Shown: piece after piece, positions 45,501 through 54,599 of the stretch
Numbering within the stretch: the stretch's first letter is position 1
Layout of the letters: every line of letters begins with the position of its first letter
Source of the DNA: Kangiella sediminilitoris
GTDB lineage: Bacteria; Pseudomonadota; Gammaproteobacteria; Enterobacterales; Kangiellaceae
Assembly: GCF_001708405.1 (NCBI RefSeq)
Contig: NZ_CP012418.1
Coordinates: 2,012,501 to 2,076,500, forward strand
Length of the DNA: 64,000 nt
Direction: 5' to 3'
The notes under the pieces: model-generated
Told to the model about the DNA's origin: nothing
The model's input: the letters and a program-made list of their open reading frames with translations, nothing else
Databases searched by the model: none
Made by a program: the position numbers and the translations under genes

Positions 45501-45514
45501 TTGATCTAGATCAA
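45501..45514 (-). promoter_or_regulatory. FNR box upstream of ccoN
   Basis: Perfect TTGATCTAGATCAA, identical to the hemN site. With a start near 45466 it would be centred at -41.5 and a -10-like TAAGAT would lie at -13 to -8. The leader to ccoN would be about 44 bases. Confidence 0.85.
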
Positions 45515-45685
45515 CCTTTTTAACAATAACTGGCTATTAACAGCGAAAACTTTTAACTACTTAAAATTGCACTATAAAACAACCACTTATAAGAAAAGTC
45601 AGAGTAATCAAAAGTCCGCTTTTACTTATAAAAACTAATCCACTCAAGGCCATCATACATGTCGTTGAACGTTTTTTCACCAATC

Positions 45686-47002
45686 TTAATCTAACAACTC
45701 TTTTAAACGCTTCTCAATCCTATCTAAGAGTAGATTTCCGCAACTTCCTGGCGAAGTCCTCTGTTCTATAGAGATCTCTGCTTGACGCTCTTCCAGCTCC
45801 TGATAGTTGTCCTTGATATGTCGGTATGCATCACGAAATGCCATGCCATCTTCAATAACTAACTCCACAGCTTTATCCGTTGCAAACATGGATGCCTCGA
45901 TTGCCTGTTCACATTGCTTATGATTAATTGTCATCCCCACCAACAGATGAGGTACCAACTGTAAGCACTGCAAGGATGAAGATACTCCTTTTAATAAAGG
46001 TTCCTTAGTATTTTGCAGATCTCGCTGATAGCCACTGGGTAGAGAAAGCAGTGACTCTAGCTCGGCATAACAACCAACTAGCTTGGCATACTCAGCCCGC
46101 ATCAACTCTACTGCATCGGGGTTATGCTTGTTTGGCATAATCGAGGATCCCGTACTGAAGTCATTCCCAATTTCAATGAAGTTATACTCACCGGTAGAAA
46201 ATAAACTTAAGTCCCAGGCCATTCGACGTAAATCGAGTAGTGCGTTCTTAAAACATCCAAGCACCTGCAGCTCAACCTTGCCACGACTGTTCTGCACATA
46301 CATAGGGTTTATCTGCAGGCGGTTAAAGCCAAGTGTCTTAGTGGTATAGTCCCTGTCCAACTTGAGGTTTACCCCATATCCTGCAGCCGATCCCAGGGGA
46401 TTACTTCCTATAAGCTCCAGTACCTGCTGCGCGGCCTTTGCATTATCACAAAATGCCTCTGCAAACGAAGCGAACCATAGCCCCCAGCTGGACACTACAG
46501 CCCTCTGCAGGTGTGTATAGCCTGGCAGCACATCTTTTTCATGCTGCTTAGCCAGCTTGAGGCAAGTGAATGAAACATCCAGGCACAGTTGATTTAATTG
46601 TTTTAATGACTCACAGCAAAACAATCGAGTCGCTACCGATACCTGATCGTTTCGACTTCTGCCCGTATGAATTTTTTTGCCTAGCTCACCCAGTTTGTCC
46701 GTCAGATACCACTCAATAGCAGAGTGCCCATCCTCGAAGCGTTCATCTAGTATAAATTGACCCTTCTCAAAATCCTTTAATAGCTGATCAAGGCTTTGGT
46801 TGATGATCATACTTTCCTGCTCTGATAAAACGCCGATCCGTGCCAATCCCTCTGCATGAGCCTTACTAGCCTGAATATCAAATGCCAAAAGCTGCTGATC
46901 CAGAATGACGTCTCGTCCCGACATAAAAAGCATGATATCTTCGCTTAGCCTGGATTTACTTTTGGTTGATTCTTTACTCCATAATGGTTGTGACATAATC
47001 AT
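45686..47002 (-). CDS. argH: Argininosuccinate lyase
   Basis: 438-residue enzyme of the fumarase/aspartase superfamily, final step of arginine synthesis. The signature GSSIMPNKHNPDAVELMRA (about residues 286-304) and the HTGRSRNDQV block are intact. ATGs at 47002 and 46996 are both possible starts; AGGTGA lies just upstream. It is the last gene of the arg operon and no terminator hairpin is visible after it. Confidence 0.96.
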   Translation of the reverse strand: MIMSQPLWSKESTKSKSRLSEDIMLFMSGRDVILDQQLLAFDIQASKAHAEGLARIGVLSEQESMIINQSLDQLLKDFEKGQFILDERFEDGHSAIEWYLTDKLGELGKKIHTGRSRNDQVSVATRLFCCESLKQLNQLCLDVSFTCLKLAKQHEKDVLPGYTHLQRAVVSSWGLWFASFAEAFCDNAKAAQQVLELIGSNPLGSAAGYGVNLKLDRDYTTKTLGFNRLQINPMYVQNSRGKVELQVLGCFKNALLDLRRMAWDLSLFSTGEYNFIEIGNDFSTGSSIMPNKHNPDAVELMRAEYAKLVGCYAELESLLSLPSGYQRDLQNTKEPLLKGVSSSLQCLQLVPHLLVGMTINHKQCEQAIEASMFATDKAVELVIEDGMAFRDAYRHIKDNYQELEERQAEISIEQRTSPGSCGNLLLDRIEKRLKELLD

Positions 47003-47006
47003 TCAC

Positions 47007-47939
47007 CTACTCTAAAACAATGCCTGCCAGCTGTGGTAACTGGAAAGCTAAATTAATATTTTGTATAGCCTGTGTGGCAGCACCTTTGAGTAAATTATCC
47101 AGCGCACAATTTACCGCCAGATGTTTCCCATCTTGAGATAACTCCCATCCTCCGACAATGGCACCATGACGGTATGTGGCCTGTGCAACCTGAGGGGGAG
47201 ATTTTTGTAATGAAACCAGTGGGGCTTCACTGTAGAACTGCTGATAAAGGCTTTCCACATCACTAAGCTTCAAGCTCTCCTGTAAAGTAATGTGGCTAGT
47301 TAAACTAATCCCTCGGAAAAAGTTCGCAACATGGGGGGAAAACTTCAGACTAAATCCAAGGTGACGGGATACTTCCTGTTCATGTATATGTTCGGCTAAT
47401 TTATAAGGCATAATATTGTCACGTAATAAGTCTGGATTATTCTTATCTGATGGCGTTGTACCTGCGCCACTATAACCAGAAACTCCAAAACAGCTAACAT
47501 GCCCCCCAACCAGCTTTTTCACTGGAGCAACACTCAGCTGCATCGCTGTTGCATAACACCCTGGGTTACTTATCCTTTTAGATGTCTCCGTCGGATATAC
47601 CTCTGGCAGACCATAGTGCCACTGGTCATCGAATCGGAAGTCAGCACTCAGATCGATAACAACCGTTTCCGCTATTTCTCTCTCAATAACTTCAACGAAT
47701 CGACTGGCCAGGCCGTTGGGTAACGCCAGAATAACCAGCTCTGGTTTTAACTTAACCAGGTCTTGAGGAGAAAGTTCCTCATAAACCAAGGTCGCTTTGC
47801 TGTAACCAGCTATATCTTTGCCAGCCAGTTCTCTGGAGCTGGCGGCCAGCAGGTCTATACTAGGATGGCGGGACAGAATAGAAATGATTTCATTCCCAAC
47901 ATACCCTCTTGCTCCAACTAATACCGCTTTAATGGACAT
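47007..47939 (-). CDS. argC: N-acetyl-gamma-glutamyl-phosphate reductase
   Basis: 310-residue NADPH-dependent reductase. The dinucleotide loop VGARGYVGNEI is at the N-terminus; the catalytic Cys is in SNPGCYATAMQL (about residue 130). The later SPHVANFFRGI block is also typical. Its start overlaps the end of the argBA gene by 11 bases, where a GGAGG serves as ribosome-binding site. Confidence 0.95.
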   Translation of the reverse strand: MSIKAVLVGARGYVGNEIISILSRHPSIDLLAASSRELAGKDIAGYSKATLVYEELSPQDLVKLKPELVILALPNGLASRFVEVIEREIAETVVIDLSADFRFDDQWHYGLPEVYPTETSKRISNPGCYATAMQLSVAPVKKLVGGHVSCFGVSGYSGAGTTPSDKNNPDLLRDNIMPYKLAEHIHEQEVSRHLGFSLKFSPHVANFFRGISLTSHITLQESLKLSDVESLYQQFYSEAPLVSLQKSPPQVAQATYRHGAIVGGWELSQDGKHLAVNCALDNLLKGAATQAIQNINLAFQLPQLAGIVLE

Positions 47940-49260
47940 CCTGACCTCCCGCTGGAAGTAAAGTCTCAGGCTTTATAGAAGCCTCTTCGACACATTGCTG
48001 AATATCCTGATAGGAATTAATACCATTCCAGTAAACTCTCCACTGTCCTGACTTAATAAATCCATCGGCGACAGCAGCATAAAATTTGTTAATAGGGTTA
48101 TTAACATTGGCACGCCAGAATAATTGCCTGTGTTTTCGAGTGACCTTATCCCAAAGAGCTCTACCGATGCCTTCCCCCTTAGCTTTATGGCTAACCACAA
48201 ACTTATCGAGATAGGGTTTATCACTGCTGCCTGAGAGGACAATTGCCGCTCGATAACATTCGGTCACATATACTTTATACAATGGCAGTGAATTAAAATA
48301 ATCCGCGCACAATTCTTTCCCAAATGAAGACTCAATTAACTGTGCAAATCTTTTAGTATCTATTTCATCCCAGCTATCAGCAACCAATGCTCTTTCACCC
48401 ATATTGACCAAGGTGCCTGAACCTCTATCGGTGAATAATTCTTTGGCCAATAACTCTGGCTTGGTAATTGACACCGAGGTTGCTGAGGGAAGTGCCTGCA
48501 ATATACTTTTGATCATTTCCAACTTCAGCTTCATTCCAGAATGAACCCAGCTTTGCTGAATCAAATAATCGTAGTGATTTACGATACTGATGTTGGGAAT
48601 GATTTTATTGTGCTGATCCAGTACGCCTCCGGTTTCAGTCAAAAAGATAATTTTGTATGGCTCGATGGCTTTAGCCAGACTGAAGGTCGCTGCATCGGCA
48701 TTCACATTAACAATCTGGCCCTGCTCAGTTTCTCCTAAGGGACTAACGACAGGAATGCGGCCTTTAGCAACAGCTTTAAGTAACTGCTCAACTTCAACTG
48801 AAACAATATCTCCCACCAGACCAAGCTGCTCTTCACCCAATAATTCACAGTTAAAGATGCCAGAATAAAACGATGTTGCATCCACTCCGGCTTCTTTTAA
48901 TGTCGAGGTCAAATGATGGTTCTCTTCAATAAACACCTCTCTGGCAGCCTTCAGAACCTTCGGCGTAGTAACACGCTGACCATCCACAAACTTGGTAGTA
49001 ATATTTTGCTGTTCAAGTTTTTTATTCAGCTGGGGCCCCGCACCATGAACGACAATAGGAGTCAGGCCGACCTGCTTTAAGAAAGATAAAGAAGCCACCA
49101 GATGAGCCATTTCATCTTTAAGGATTTTCCCGCCAACTTTAATAACCGCAAACTTCAACCCTTCATCCGATGAAAACCGCTTCAAGTACTTCCGTATCTG
49201 AGTTTCACTGTCAATGACACTCAATAATTTATAGACGGTGTCTTTTACCTGATTACTCAT
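47929..49260 (-). CDS. argBA: Bifunctional N-acetylglutamate kinase / N-acetylglutamate synthase
   Basis: 443 residues, a fusion. The N-terminal two thirds is an amino-acid kinase domain (AVIKVGGKIL about 34-43, VVHGAGPQLNKKL, VNADAA). The last about 150 residues is a GNAT acetyltransferase with KAKGEGIGRALWDKVTRKH as the acetyl-CoA loop. This is the NAGK-NAGS architecture described in Xanthomonas and in vertebrate-like NAGS. It provides both the first and second steps of the arginine pathway in one protein. Overlaps argE by 8 bases. Confidence 0.93.
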   Translation of the reverse strand: MSNQVKDTVYKLLSVIDSETQIRKYLKRFSSDEGLKFAVIKVGGKILKDEMAHLVASLSFLKQVGLTPIVVHGAGPQLNKKLEQQNITTKFVDGQRVTTPKVLKAAREVFIEENHHLTSTLKEAGVDATSFYSGIFNCELLGEEQLGLVGDIVSVEVEQLLKAVAKGRIPVVSPLGETEQGQIVNVNADAATFSLAKAIEPYKIIFLTETGGVLDQHNKIIPNISIVNHYDYLIQQSWVHSGMKLKLEMIKSILQALPSATSVSITKPELLAKELFTDRGSGTLVNMGERALVADSWDEIDTKRFAQLIESSFGKELCADYFNSLPLYKVYVTECYRAAIVLSGSSDKPYLDKFVVSHKAKGEGIGRALWDKVTRKHRQLFWRANVNNPINKFYAAVADGFIKSGQWRVYWNGINSYQDIQQCVEEASIKPETLLPAGGQDVH

Positions 49261-50332
49261 GACCTAAAATTCTCCAGTATTGCCTCACAACCTGATCAAG
49301 CTGGTTAACACTGACCCATTCATTAGCCGTATGAGCCTGTTCAATGGAGCCGGGGCCAAACACAATTGAGGGGAAGCCTGCAGCTGAAAACAAAGCTGCT
49401 TCAGTCCAGAAATTGACGGGGGCGCCAATCTCGAAACCCAAAGTTTCTGCCAGTATTGAATTCTCTTCAGCACCTCCTTCCTTTGGCAAGGATGGCGCAT
49501 TAAAGCCCAGTGAAACCTGTTCATCTTTAATACCAGTGTAATAAAGAAGCTCGGACATCAGGCTTTTAGTATCCACTTCTGGTAATGGACGCAGTCCAAA
49601 CCGAATGTTGGTTTTTGGTGATATAACATTGGGTTTAACGCCACCTTCTATGTGACCAACATTGAAACAAGTTCCTGACAACCCATCATAAGTATCTGCA
49701 AGCTTGTCCTCTGCCCAACATATGGCCCTTGATATCCAGTGAGCCGCCTGGTGATTGCTGTTATCTTTCAATGCTCTAGGCTCGGAGCTGTGCCCGCTTT
49801 CGGCAGAAAGAGTCAAGTTTGCTGTAATAATGCCGCGGTGTGCCAACACGGCTTTTGCCTCAGTTGGCTCGGCAACAATAACGCCCAGGTAATCGTGCTT
49901 TTCTTCAAGAAAAGAACGAATACACAGACTACTACCATGCTCTTCATCGGAGGAAAATAAGACCGCATAATCATCAGCTCCCGCCTCTATACAAGCAAGC
50001 ATACAGGCGGCAGCCCCCTTAATATCGCAAGCTCCCAACCCATAAAGCTTGTCGTTTTGTTCTAGTATAGAGAACGGTTCCGATTGCCAACCCTCAGTAA
50101 CTGGAACAGTATCGATATGGTAATTGAATAGGTATCTGGGGTTTCCTTTGGTTGCTAAAATATTAACCGACCCCTCACCATGATCCGTCACAGTAACAGT
50201 CGCTCCAGGAAGGTTTTCCGATAAATATTCAACAATTCCAGACTGTTGGATCTTGCGTGGAGGATTGGTGGTATCAAACGCGACCAGATGTTGAAGATGC
50301 TTTTTTACCTGACTCAAAGTAGGCGCTGTCAT
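49253..50332 (-). CDS. argE: Acetylornithine/acetylcitrulline deacetylase (ArgE/DapE family)
   Basis: 359-residue M20 metallohydrolase. Metal-site blocks FNYHIDTVP, LYGLGACDIKGA and SSDEEHGS, VAEPTE and later FGPGSIEQAHTANEWV are intact. Because the pathway uses N-acetylornithine carbamoyltransferase, the natural substrate should be N-acetylcitrulline rather than N-acetylornithine (inference from pathway). It overlaps argG by 4 bases. Confidence 0.93.
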   Translation of the reverse strand: MTAPTLSQVKKHLQHLVAFDTTNPPRKIQQSGIVEYLSENLPGATVTVTDHGEGSVNILATKGNPRYLFNYHIDTVPVTEGWQSEPFSILEQNDKLYGLGACDIKGAAACMLACIEAGADDYAVLFSSDEEHGSSLCIRSFLEEKHDYLGVIVAEPTEAKAVLAHRGIITANLTLSAESGHSSEPRALKDNSNHQAAHWISRAICWAEDKLADTYDGLSGTCFNVGHIEGGVKPNVISPKTNIRFGLRPLPEVDTKSLMSELLYYTGIKDEQVSLGFNAPSLPKEGGAEENSILAETLGFEIGAPVNFWTEAALFSAAGFPSIVFGPGSIEQAHTANEWVSVNQLDQVVRQYWRILGHE

Positions 50333-51549
50333 ACCGCACTATCCTGCGACGCATTAACCGTCGCCCACGTGGCTGTACTTTGGCCAAATAACTTAATAAA
50401 ACCACTGGCCTCTTCGATACCCCAGTCCGCTTTTTGCGCATACTCGACATTCTTACTCATCAATAAATAAGGACTCGACACAGCGACTGCTTCGATATGA
50501 TTCGGTGCTAATTTTAGCTCAACAGTACCAGTAACCTTCTTCTGACTAGACTCTAGTAGAGCTTCAAGGTTTTTAGTTAGAGGGTCAAAGTAAAACCCCT
50601 GATAAACCAGATCGACCCATTTTTTAGCTACTAAGGGCTTGAAGTGGTTTTGCTGTTGAGTAAGAACAACCTCTTCTAGAGCGCGGTGTGCTTTTAATAA
50701 ACCCATCAGCGCGGGAGCTTCAAAGACTATGCGCCCTTTCAGACCGATTATGGTATCGCCGGTATAGATACCACGCCCAACTCCATATTCACCCAGTATT
50801 GAATTCATTTCCTGCAGGGCGGAAACGCCATCAATGTCTTTCCCATTAAGCTGGCTTAGTACTCCCTGCTCAAAAGTTAGAGAAATTAGCTGGGGTTTCA
50901 GTGTGTTGCTTTCGGGGTTCTGAGTTAAAACATAAGTGTTATCCTCAGGTGCCTGCCATTTATCAATTGCTCCCCCTGAAATGGTCACACCCAGCAGGTT
51001 TTCATTCACACTGTATTCTTTATGAACCACTGACACTTCATGGCCATGCTTACTCAGATAATCAATTTCATATTCTCTGACATTAACCACCTCTTTTTGA
51101 ATATCCCTGATAGGTGAGAGAATCGTAAGATCACTGAGTGCCTTTATCGAAAGATCAAACCTCACCTGATCGTTGCCCATACCTGTACAGCCGTGAGCGA
51201 CATATGATGTACCCAGCTGATGGCATAGTTTGACAGCCTCTTCTGCAATCAGGTACCTGTCAGCGCATAGTACCGGATACTGATCCTGGTATAACGCACT
51301 CCCCCAGATTAAAGGCTTGACTATCGTATTCCACAACTGCTCCTGTCCATTAATGTTCCAGTGTTTTTTGGCACCAAGTTGTATCGCGGTCGACTCAATA
51401 TCTTTCACCGCCTGCTCAGAAACACCACCGGTATTAACAAAAAGTGTATGCACCTCATATCCTTTATCAATTAAATAAGGAACACAAAAGCTGGTGTCCA
51501 GGCCACCTGAAAATGCTAAAACGACTTTTTCTTTACTCACAATATTCAC
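50329..51549 (-). CDS. argG: Argininosuccinate synthase
   Basis: 406-residue enzyme joining citrulline and aspartate with ATP. N-terminal PP-loop AFSGGLDTSFC (about residues 12-22), the YVAHGCTGMGNDQVRF block and GRKG-like IGLKGRIVFEAPA are present. One base separates it from argF'. It is the long-type argG of this pathway. Confidence 0.95.
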   Translation of the reverse strand: MNIVSKEKVVLAFSGGLDTSFCVPYLIDKGYEVHTLFVNTGGVSEQAVKDIESTAIQLGAKKHWNINGQEQLWNTIVKPLIWGSALYQDQYPVLCADRYLIAEEAVKLCHQLGTSYVAHGCTGMGNDQVRFDLSIKALSDLTILSPIRDIQKEVVNVREYEIDYLSKHGHEVSVVHKEYSVNENLLGVTISGGAIDKWQAPEDNTYVLTQNPESNTLKPQLISLTFEQGVLSQLNGKDIDGVSALQEMNSILGEYGVGRGIYTGDTIIGLKGRIVFEAPALMGLLKAHRALEEVVLTQQQNHFKPLVAKKWVDLVYQGFYFDPLTKNLEALLESSQKKVTGTVELKLAPNHIEAVAVSSPYLLMSKNVEYAQKADWGIEEASGFIKLFGQSTATWATVNASQDSAV

Positions 51550-51550
51550 C

Positions 51551-52552
51551 CTAAGAATGATTCATTAATGTATTCATGATTGATTTCTGAACGTGAAGCC
51601 TGTTTCCTGCTTCTTGAATAGCGACACAATTTTTTGAGTCCACAACAGCATCTGTTGCTTTGATATTTCGTCTTAATGGAAGGCAGTGGCTAAATAAGGC
51701 GTTATTGGTTTTTGCCATTTTCTGTTCGTCTACAATGAAGTGCTTATACTGATCCCGAATCACCTTTTCTTGTTGCCATTGTCCGAAGTAAGGTAGCGCA
51801 CCCCAGCTTTTGGCATAAACGATATCAGCATTGTCATAAGCTGAGTCAATATCATGAGAAACGGTTAGCTGATTACTATGCTCTGAGCTATAGGTGTGGC
51901 CAAGATTCATATAGTGTTCATCAAGGACATACTCTTCCGTCGGACAAAGCAGGGTGACGTCCATACCAAACTTGGTTGCAATCATCAGAGCAGAATTAGC
52001 AACTGCAGTATTCAGCGGTTTAGGATGATAGGTCCAAGTCAATACATATTTCTTTCCTTTCAGATCGCCCAGCTGCTCTTGTAAGGTCATGATATGAGCT
52101 AACTCCTGGCATGGGTGGGTAATGGTTTCCATGTTGATCACGGGAACAATGGAGTGTTCAGCCAGAGCATTGATGAGCTTGTCCTGACGATCTTCCTGCC
52201 AGTTTTTAAATTTGGGAAATGCTCTCACCGCAATAAGGTCACAGTACTCTGATAGGACTTGAGCAACTTCCTTAATATGCTCTTCTGCATCACCGTCCAT
52301 CACGGACCCTAGCTCAAACTCGATAGGCCAGGCATCTTTCCCGGGTTGCAAAACTACAGCTTGACCACCCAGCTGATGAACACCAAGTTCAAAACTGGTT
52401 CTTGTTCTAAGTGACGGATTAAAAAATAGCAGTGCAACAGACTTTTCTTTCAGTAATGGCTGAAATTTGTTTTGTTTTAACTCTACCGCAAAGTCAATCA
52501 GCTCCTGTAGCGAGGAGTGTGACCAATGCTCTGTCGTTAAAAAGTGCTTCAT
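51551..52552 (-). CDS. argF': N-acetylornithine carbamoyltransferase (AOTCase)
   Basis: 333-residue transcarbamylase. The carbamoyl-phosphate motif SLRTRTSFELG and the ETITHPCQELAH block fit the Xanthomonas-type AOTCase rather than OTCase, which carries HPxQ in a different setting. GDAEEHIKE supplies the Glu that distinguishes it from the succinyl enzyme (Pro/Lys there). LPLRRNIKATDAV carries the modified Lys position. It acts on N-acetylornithine, giving N-acetylcitrulline. First structural gene after the leader-attenuator. Confidence 0.93.
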   Translation of the reverse strand: MKHFLTTEHWSHSSLQELIDFAVELKQNKFQPLLKEKSVALLFFNPSLRTRTSFELGVHQLGGQAVVLQPGKDAWPIEFELGSVMDGDAEEHIKEVAQVLSEYCDLIAVRAFPKFKNWQEDRQDKLINALAEHSIVPVINMETITHPCQELAHIMTLQEQLGDLKGKKYVLTWTYHPKPLNTAVANSALMIATKFGMDVTLLCPTEEYVLDEHYMNLGHTYSSEHSNQLTVSHDIDSAYDNADIVYAKSWGALPYFGQWQQEKVIRDQYKHFIVDEQKMAKTNNALFSHCLPLRRNIKATDAVVDSKNCVAIQEAGNRLHVQKSIMNTLMNHS

Positions 52553-52602
52553 GGCAAATACCTTTCGGTCATGCCATCGGGAGGGAGTTTTTAGACGCTC
52601 AT

Positions 52603-52629
52603 AAAAAAACCCAGCCGATGGCTGGGTTT
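52603..52629 (-). terminator. Attenuator terminator of the arginine operon
   Basis: Perfect 10-bp stem AAACCCAGCC/GGCTGGGTTT with a 3-base loop, followed on the minus strand by T7 (A run at 52603-52609 on plus). It lies 50 bases before the argF' ATG and downstream of the leader peptide stop, so it ends transcription before the operon unless an alternative fold forms. Confidence 0.9.
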
Positions 52630-52688
52630 CAAATTCTTTAGTGATTTTCGTCAGGCACTAACAATTCCCAGCCGGCATAATACGGCTG
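52603..52688 (-). promoter_or_regulatory. Four-segment transcription attenuator
   Basis: On the minus-strand RNA: segment 1 CAGCCG (52688-52683) lies in the Arg codon run of the leader peptide; segment 2 CGGCTGGG (52674-52667) can pair either with 1 or with segment 3 CCCAGCC (52626-52620); segment 3 also pairs with segment 4 GGCTGGG (52616-52610) to form the terminator. A ribosome stalled on the Arg codons would mask segment 1, free segment 2 to pair with 3, and let transcription continue. Full translation would favour 3:4 and stop. Confidence 0.75.
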
Positions 52689-52747
52689 CGACGTCGTTGT
52701 TGTACTGAGCTGCAATCGGCAACTATGGTTAGTGTCTCTAAAATCAT
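52658..52747 (-). CDS. Arginine-rich leader peptide of the arg operon
   Basis: 29-codon ORF starting ATG at 52747 and ending TAG at 52660-52658. Codons 18-22 read CGA CGT CGC AGC CGT, giving Arg-Arg-Arg-Ser-Arg. The following residues IMPAGNC run through segment 2 of the attenuator. The Shine-Dalgarno is weak (GAAGAAACGA). The Arg run just before mutually exclusive hairpins and a terminator is the reason to call it a leader peptide. Product function is cis-regulatory. Confidence 0.75.
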   Translation of the reverse strand: MILETLTIVADCSSVQQRRRSRIMPAGNC

Positions 52748-52790
52748 TTCGTTTCTTCGTTTATTGGTTAAACTATCGTCAACGCAAAGA

Positions 52791-52819
52791 AATTTACACC
52801 GATTTGATTTGCTTGTAAA
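52791..52819 (-). promoter_or_regulatory. Probable arg operon promoter
   Basis: On the minus strand TTTACA (52819-52814) and TAAATT (52796-52791) are 17 bases apart. The transcript would start near 52784, about 37 bases before the leader ATG. No ArgR palindrome was recognised, in keeping with control by attenuation. Confidence 0.5.
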
Positions 52820-53094
52820 CACTAAATATCACTTTATCCACACCAGCACTGACTCTGCTCTATCAAAAACAACTCAGGTATTGAGCAAAGATATTGATTA
52901 CTAGAGAGTTTTTATCAAAAAGCACTGATAGAAATTTTTTTTGTGGTAACAGCCGAACTGATGACTTAGGTTGAAGTTCCCCGGAAGTCTTTGCCAGTAA
53001 TGTTTTCTTACATCTAACAGCTTTGCCCACCCTTCAATTACTTGGTAATCTTTGTAAACTTGTGAAATCCGTCCATTTTTATTGGGGAGAAACC

Positions 53095-54597
53095 ATGAAA
53101 CAGCTTGCCTACTCTATTTTTCTGGCCGTCAGCCTAACTCTGAGCAACCTGGCTCTAGCCGATGAAAAACAAGAGTCATCACCCAACCCTTATCCCGAAG
53201 AAAAAACAGTAGTCACTGATCACTCAGTAGAAATCGGTGGCAAAACCATAAAATATAAAGCCACAACGGGAAACTCCTTTGTCTATAACGATAACAATGA
53301 AGTTATAGGCTCTATCTTCTTCACTGCTTATACCAAGAAAGGGACCAATCCTGAAAATAGGCCTATAACTTTTGCCTATAATGGTGGGCCAGGCTCAGCA
53401 TCAGTCTGGTTGCACATGGGAGCTTTAGGCCCGAAGCGAGTCGTCATGGATAAAGAGGGATTTCCTCTAAAGCCACCTTTTGATCTTATCGATAACGAAT
53501 ACTCTCTTCTCGACCTAACAGATATTGTGTTCATTGATCCGGTAGGCACAGGCTACAGTCGTGCGCACGACAAAGGTACTGACAAGGATTTCCATGGCGT
53601 GTGGGAAGACATTCGTACAGTCTCTGAGTTTATTCGCCTTTACATGACACGTAATGAGCGCTGGAGTTCGCCTAAATTCCTGGCTGGCGAAAGCTATGGT
53701 ACGACTCGCTCTGCGGGTATTGCTTACCATATGGGACAAAATCATGGTGTTTACTTTAATGGCATCATGCTGATTTCGAGCGTCCTCGATTTCAGGCTTG
53801 ATGATTTTAATGATAAGAACGGCGTACTTGCTCCTATTACCATGCTACCTAGTTACACGGCGGCTGCCTGGTACCATAAAAAGCTCAATGCTCCTTTAAG
53901 TAATGATCTCCAAGGCTCGATCCAGCAGGCTAAGGAGTTCGCCATGAATGATTATGCGCTGGCATTATTACAAGGGGATGATCTAGAGCCAAGACGCAAG
54001 CTTGCAATCGCGGAGCGAGTTGCAGACTTCACCGGCTTGTCAGTTGATCTGGTTTTGGAGAAGGATCTAAGAATCACTCTAAATGACTTCCTGCATAATA
54101 TTAAACGTGATGAAGGCGAAACTGTAGGACGTTTAGACAGCCGTTTCACGACACCAGAGCTAGATGCAATGAATAAGCGCGGCTATCGTGATCCGAGCTA
54201 TATGGCGATTCACGGTACCTACACTGAAACCTTAATGACGTACCTGTCTAAGGAACTCAATTATAAGTCTGACTTGCCATATCATATTCTAGGTGGCGGC
54301 GTTAAAAGCTGGAACTATGAGGACTTCAACCGCCAGAGTAACGACATCAGCGACAAGCTGACCGATGCCATGTTGCGCAACCCTGATATGCAAGTTTATG
54401 TCGGTAATGGCTACTATGATTTCGCGACACCTTTCTTCGCCACAGAATATACGTTCTCACATATGGGTCTGCCTGCTGAACTTAAAGACAATGTTCATAT
54501 GTCTTACTACGAGTCAGGACACATGATGTATATTCGTGAGCATGACTTAATTAAATTGAAGAAAGATTTAGCCGAGTTCTTTAAGAAATCGCTGTAG
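53095..54597 (+). CDS. Exported S10-family serine carboxypeptidase
   Basis: About 500 residues. ATG 53095 has GGGGAG 6 bases upstream and opens a signal peptide ending in ALA; I prefer it to the upstream in-frame codon at 53023. Catalytic Ser200 is in GESYGTT; NGGPGSASVW is the oxyanion region; Asp in YVGNGYYDFATP and His in ESGHMMYI complete the triad. Periplasmic peptidase that likely trims C-terminal residues from peptides. Monocistronic. Confidence 0.92.
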   Translation: MKQLAYSIFLAVSLTLSNLALADEKQESSPNPYPEEKTVVTDHSVEIGGKTIKYKATTGNSFVYNDNNEVIGSIFFTAYTKKGTNPENRPITFAYNGGPGSASVWLHMGALGPKRVVMDKEGFPLKPPFDLIDNEYSLLDLTDIVFIDPVGTGYSRAHDKGTDKDFHGVWEDIRTVSEFIRLYMTRNERWSSPKFLAGESYGTTRSAGIAYHMGQNHGVYFNGIMLISSVLDFRLDDFNDKNGVLAPITMLPSYTAAAWYHKKLNAPLSNDLQGSIQQAKEFAMNDYALALLQGDDLEPRRKLAIAERVADFTGLSVDLVLEKDLRITLNDFLHNIKRDEGETVGRLDSRFTTPELDAMNKRGYRDPSYMAIHGTYTETLMTYLSKELNYKSDLPYHILGGGVKSWNYEDFNRQSNDISDKLTDAMLRNPDMQVYVGNGYYDFATPFFATEYTFSHMGLPAELKDNVHMSYYESGHMMYIREHDLIKLKKDLAEFFKKSL

Positions 54598-54599
54598 AC

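Noticed and set aside
52834-52842. TTATCCACA, a perfect DnaA box upstream of the arg operon promoter
   Set aside because: A single 9-mer match is expected by chance in a window of this length and the position has no link to replication.
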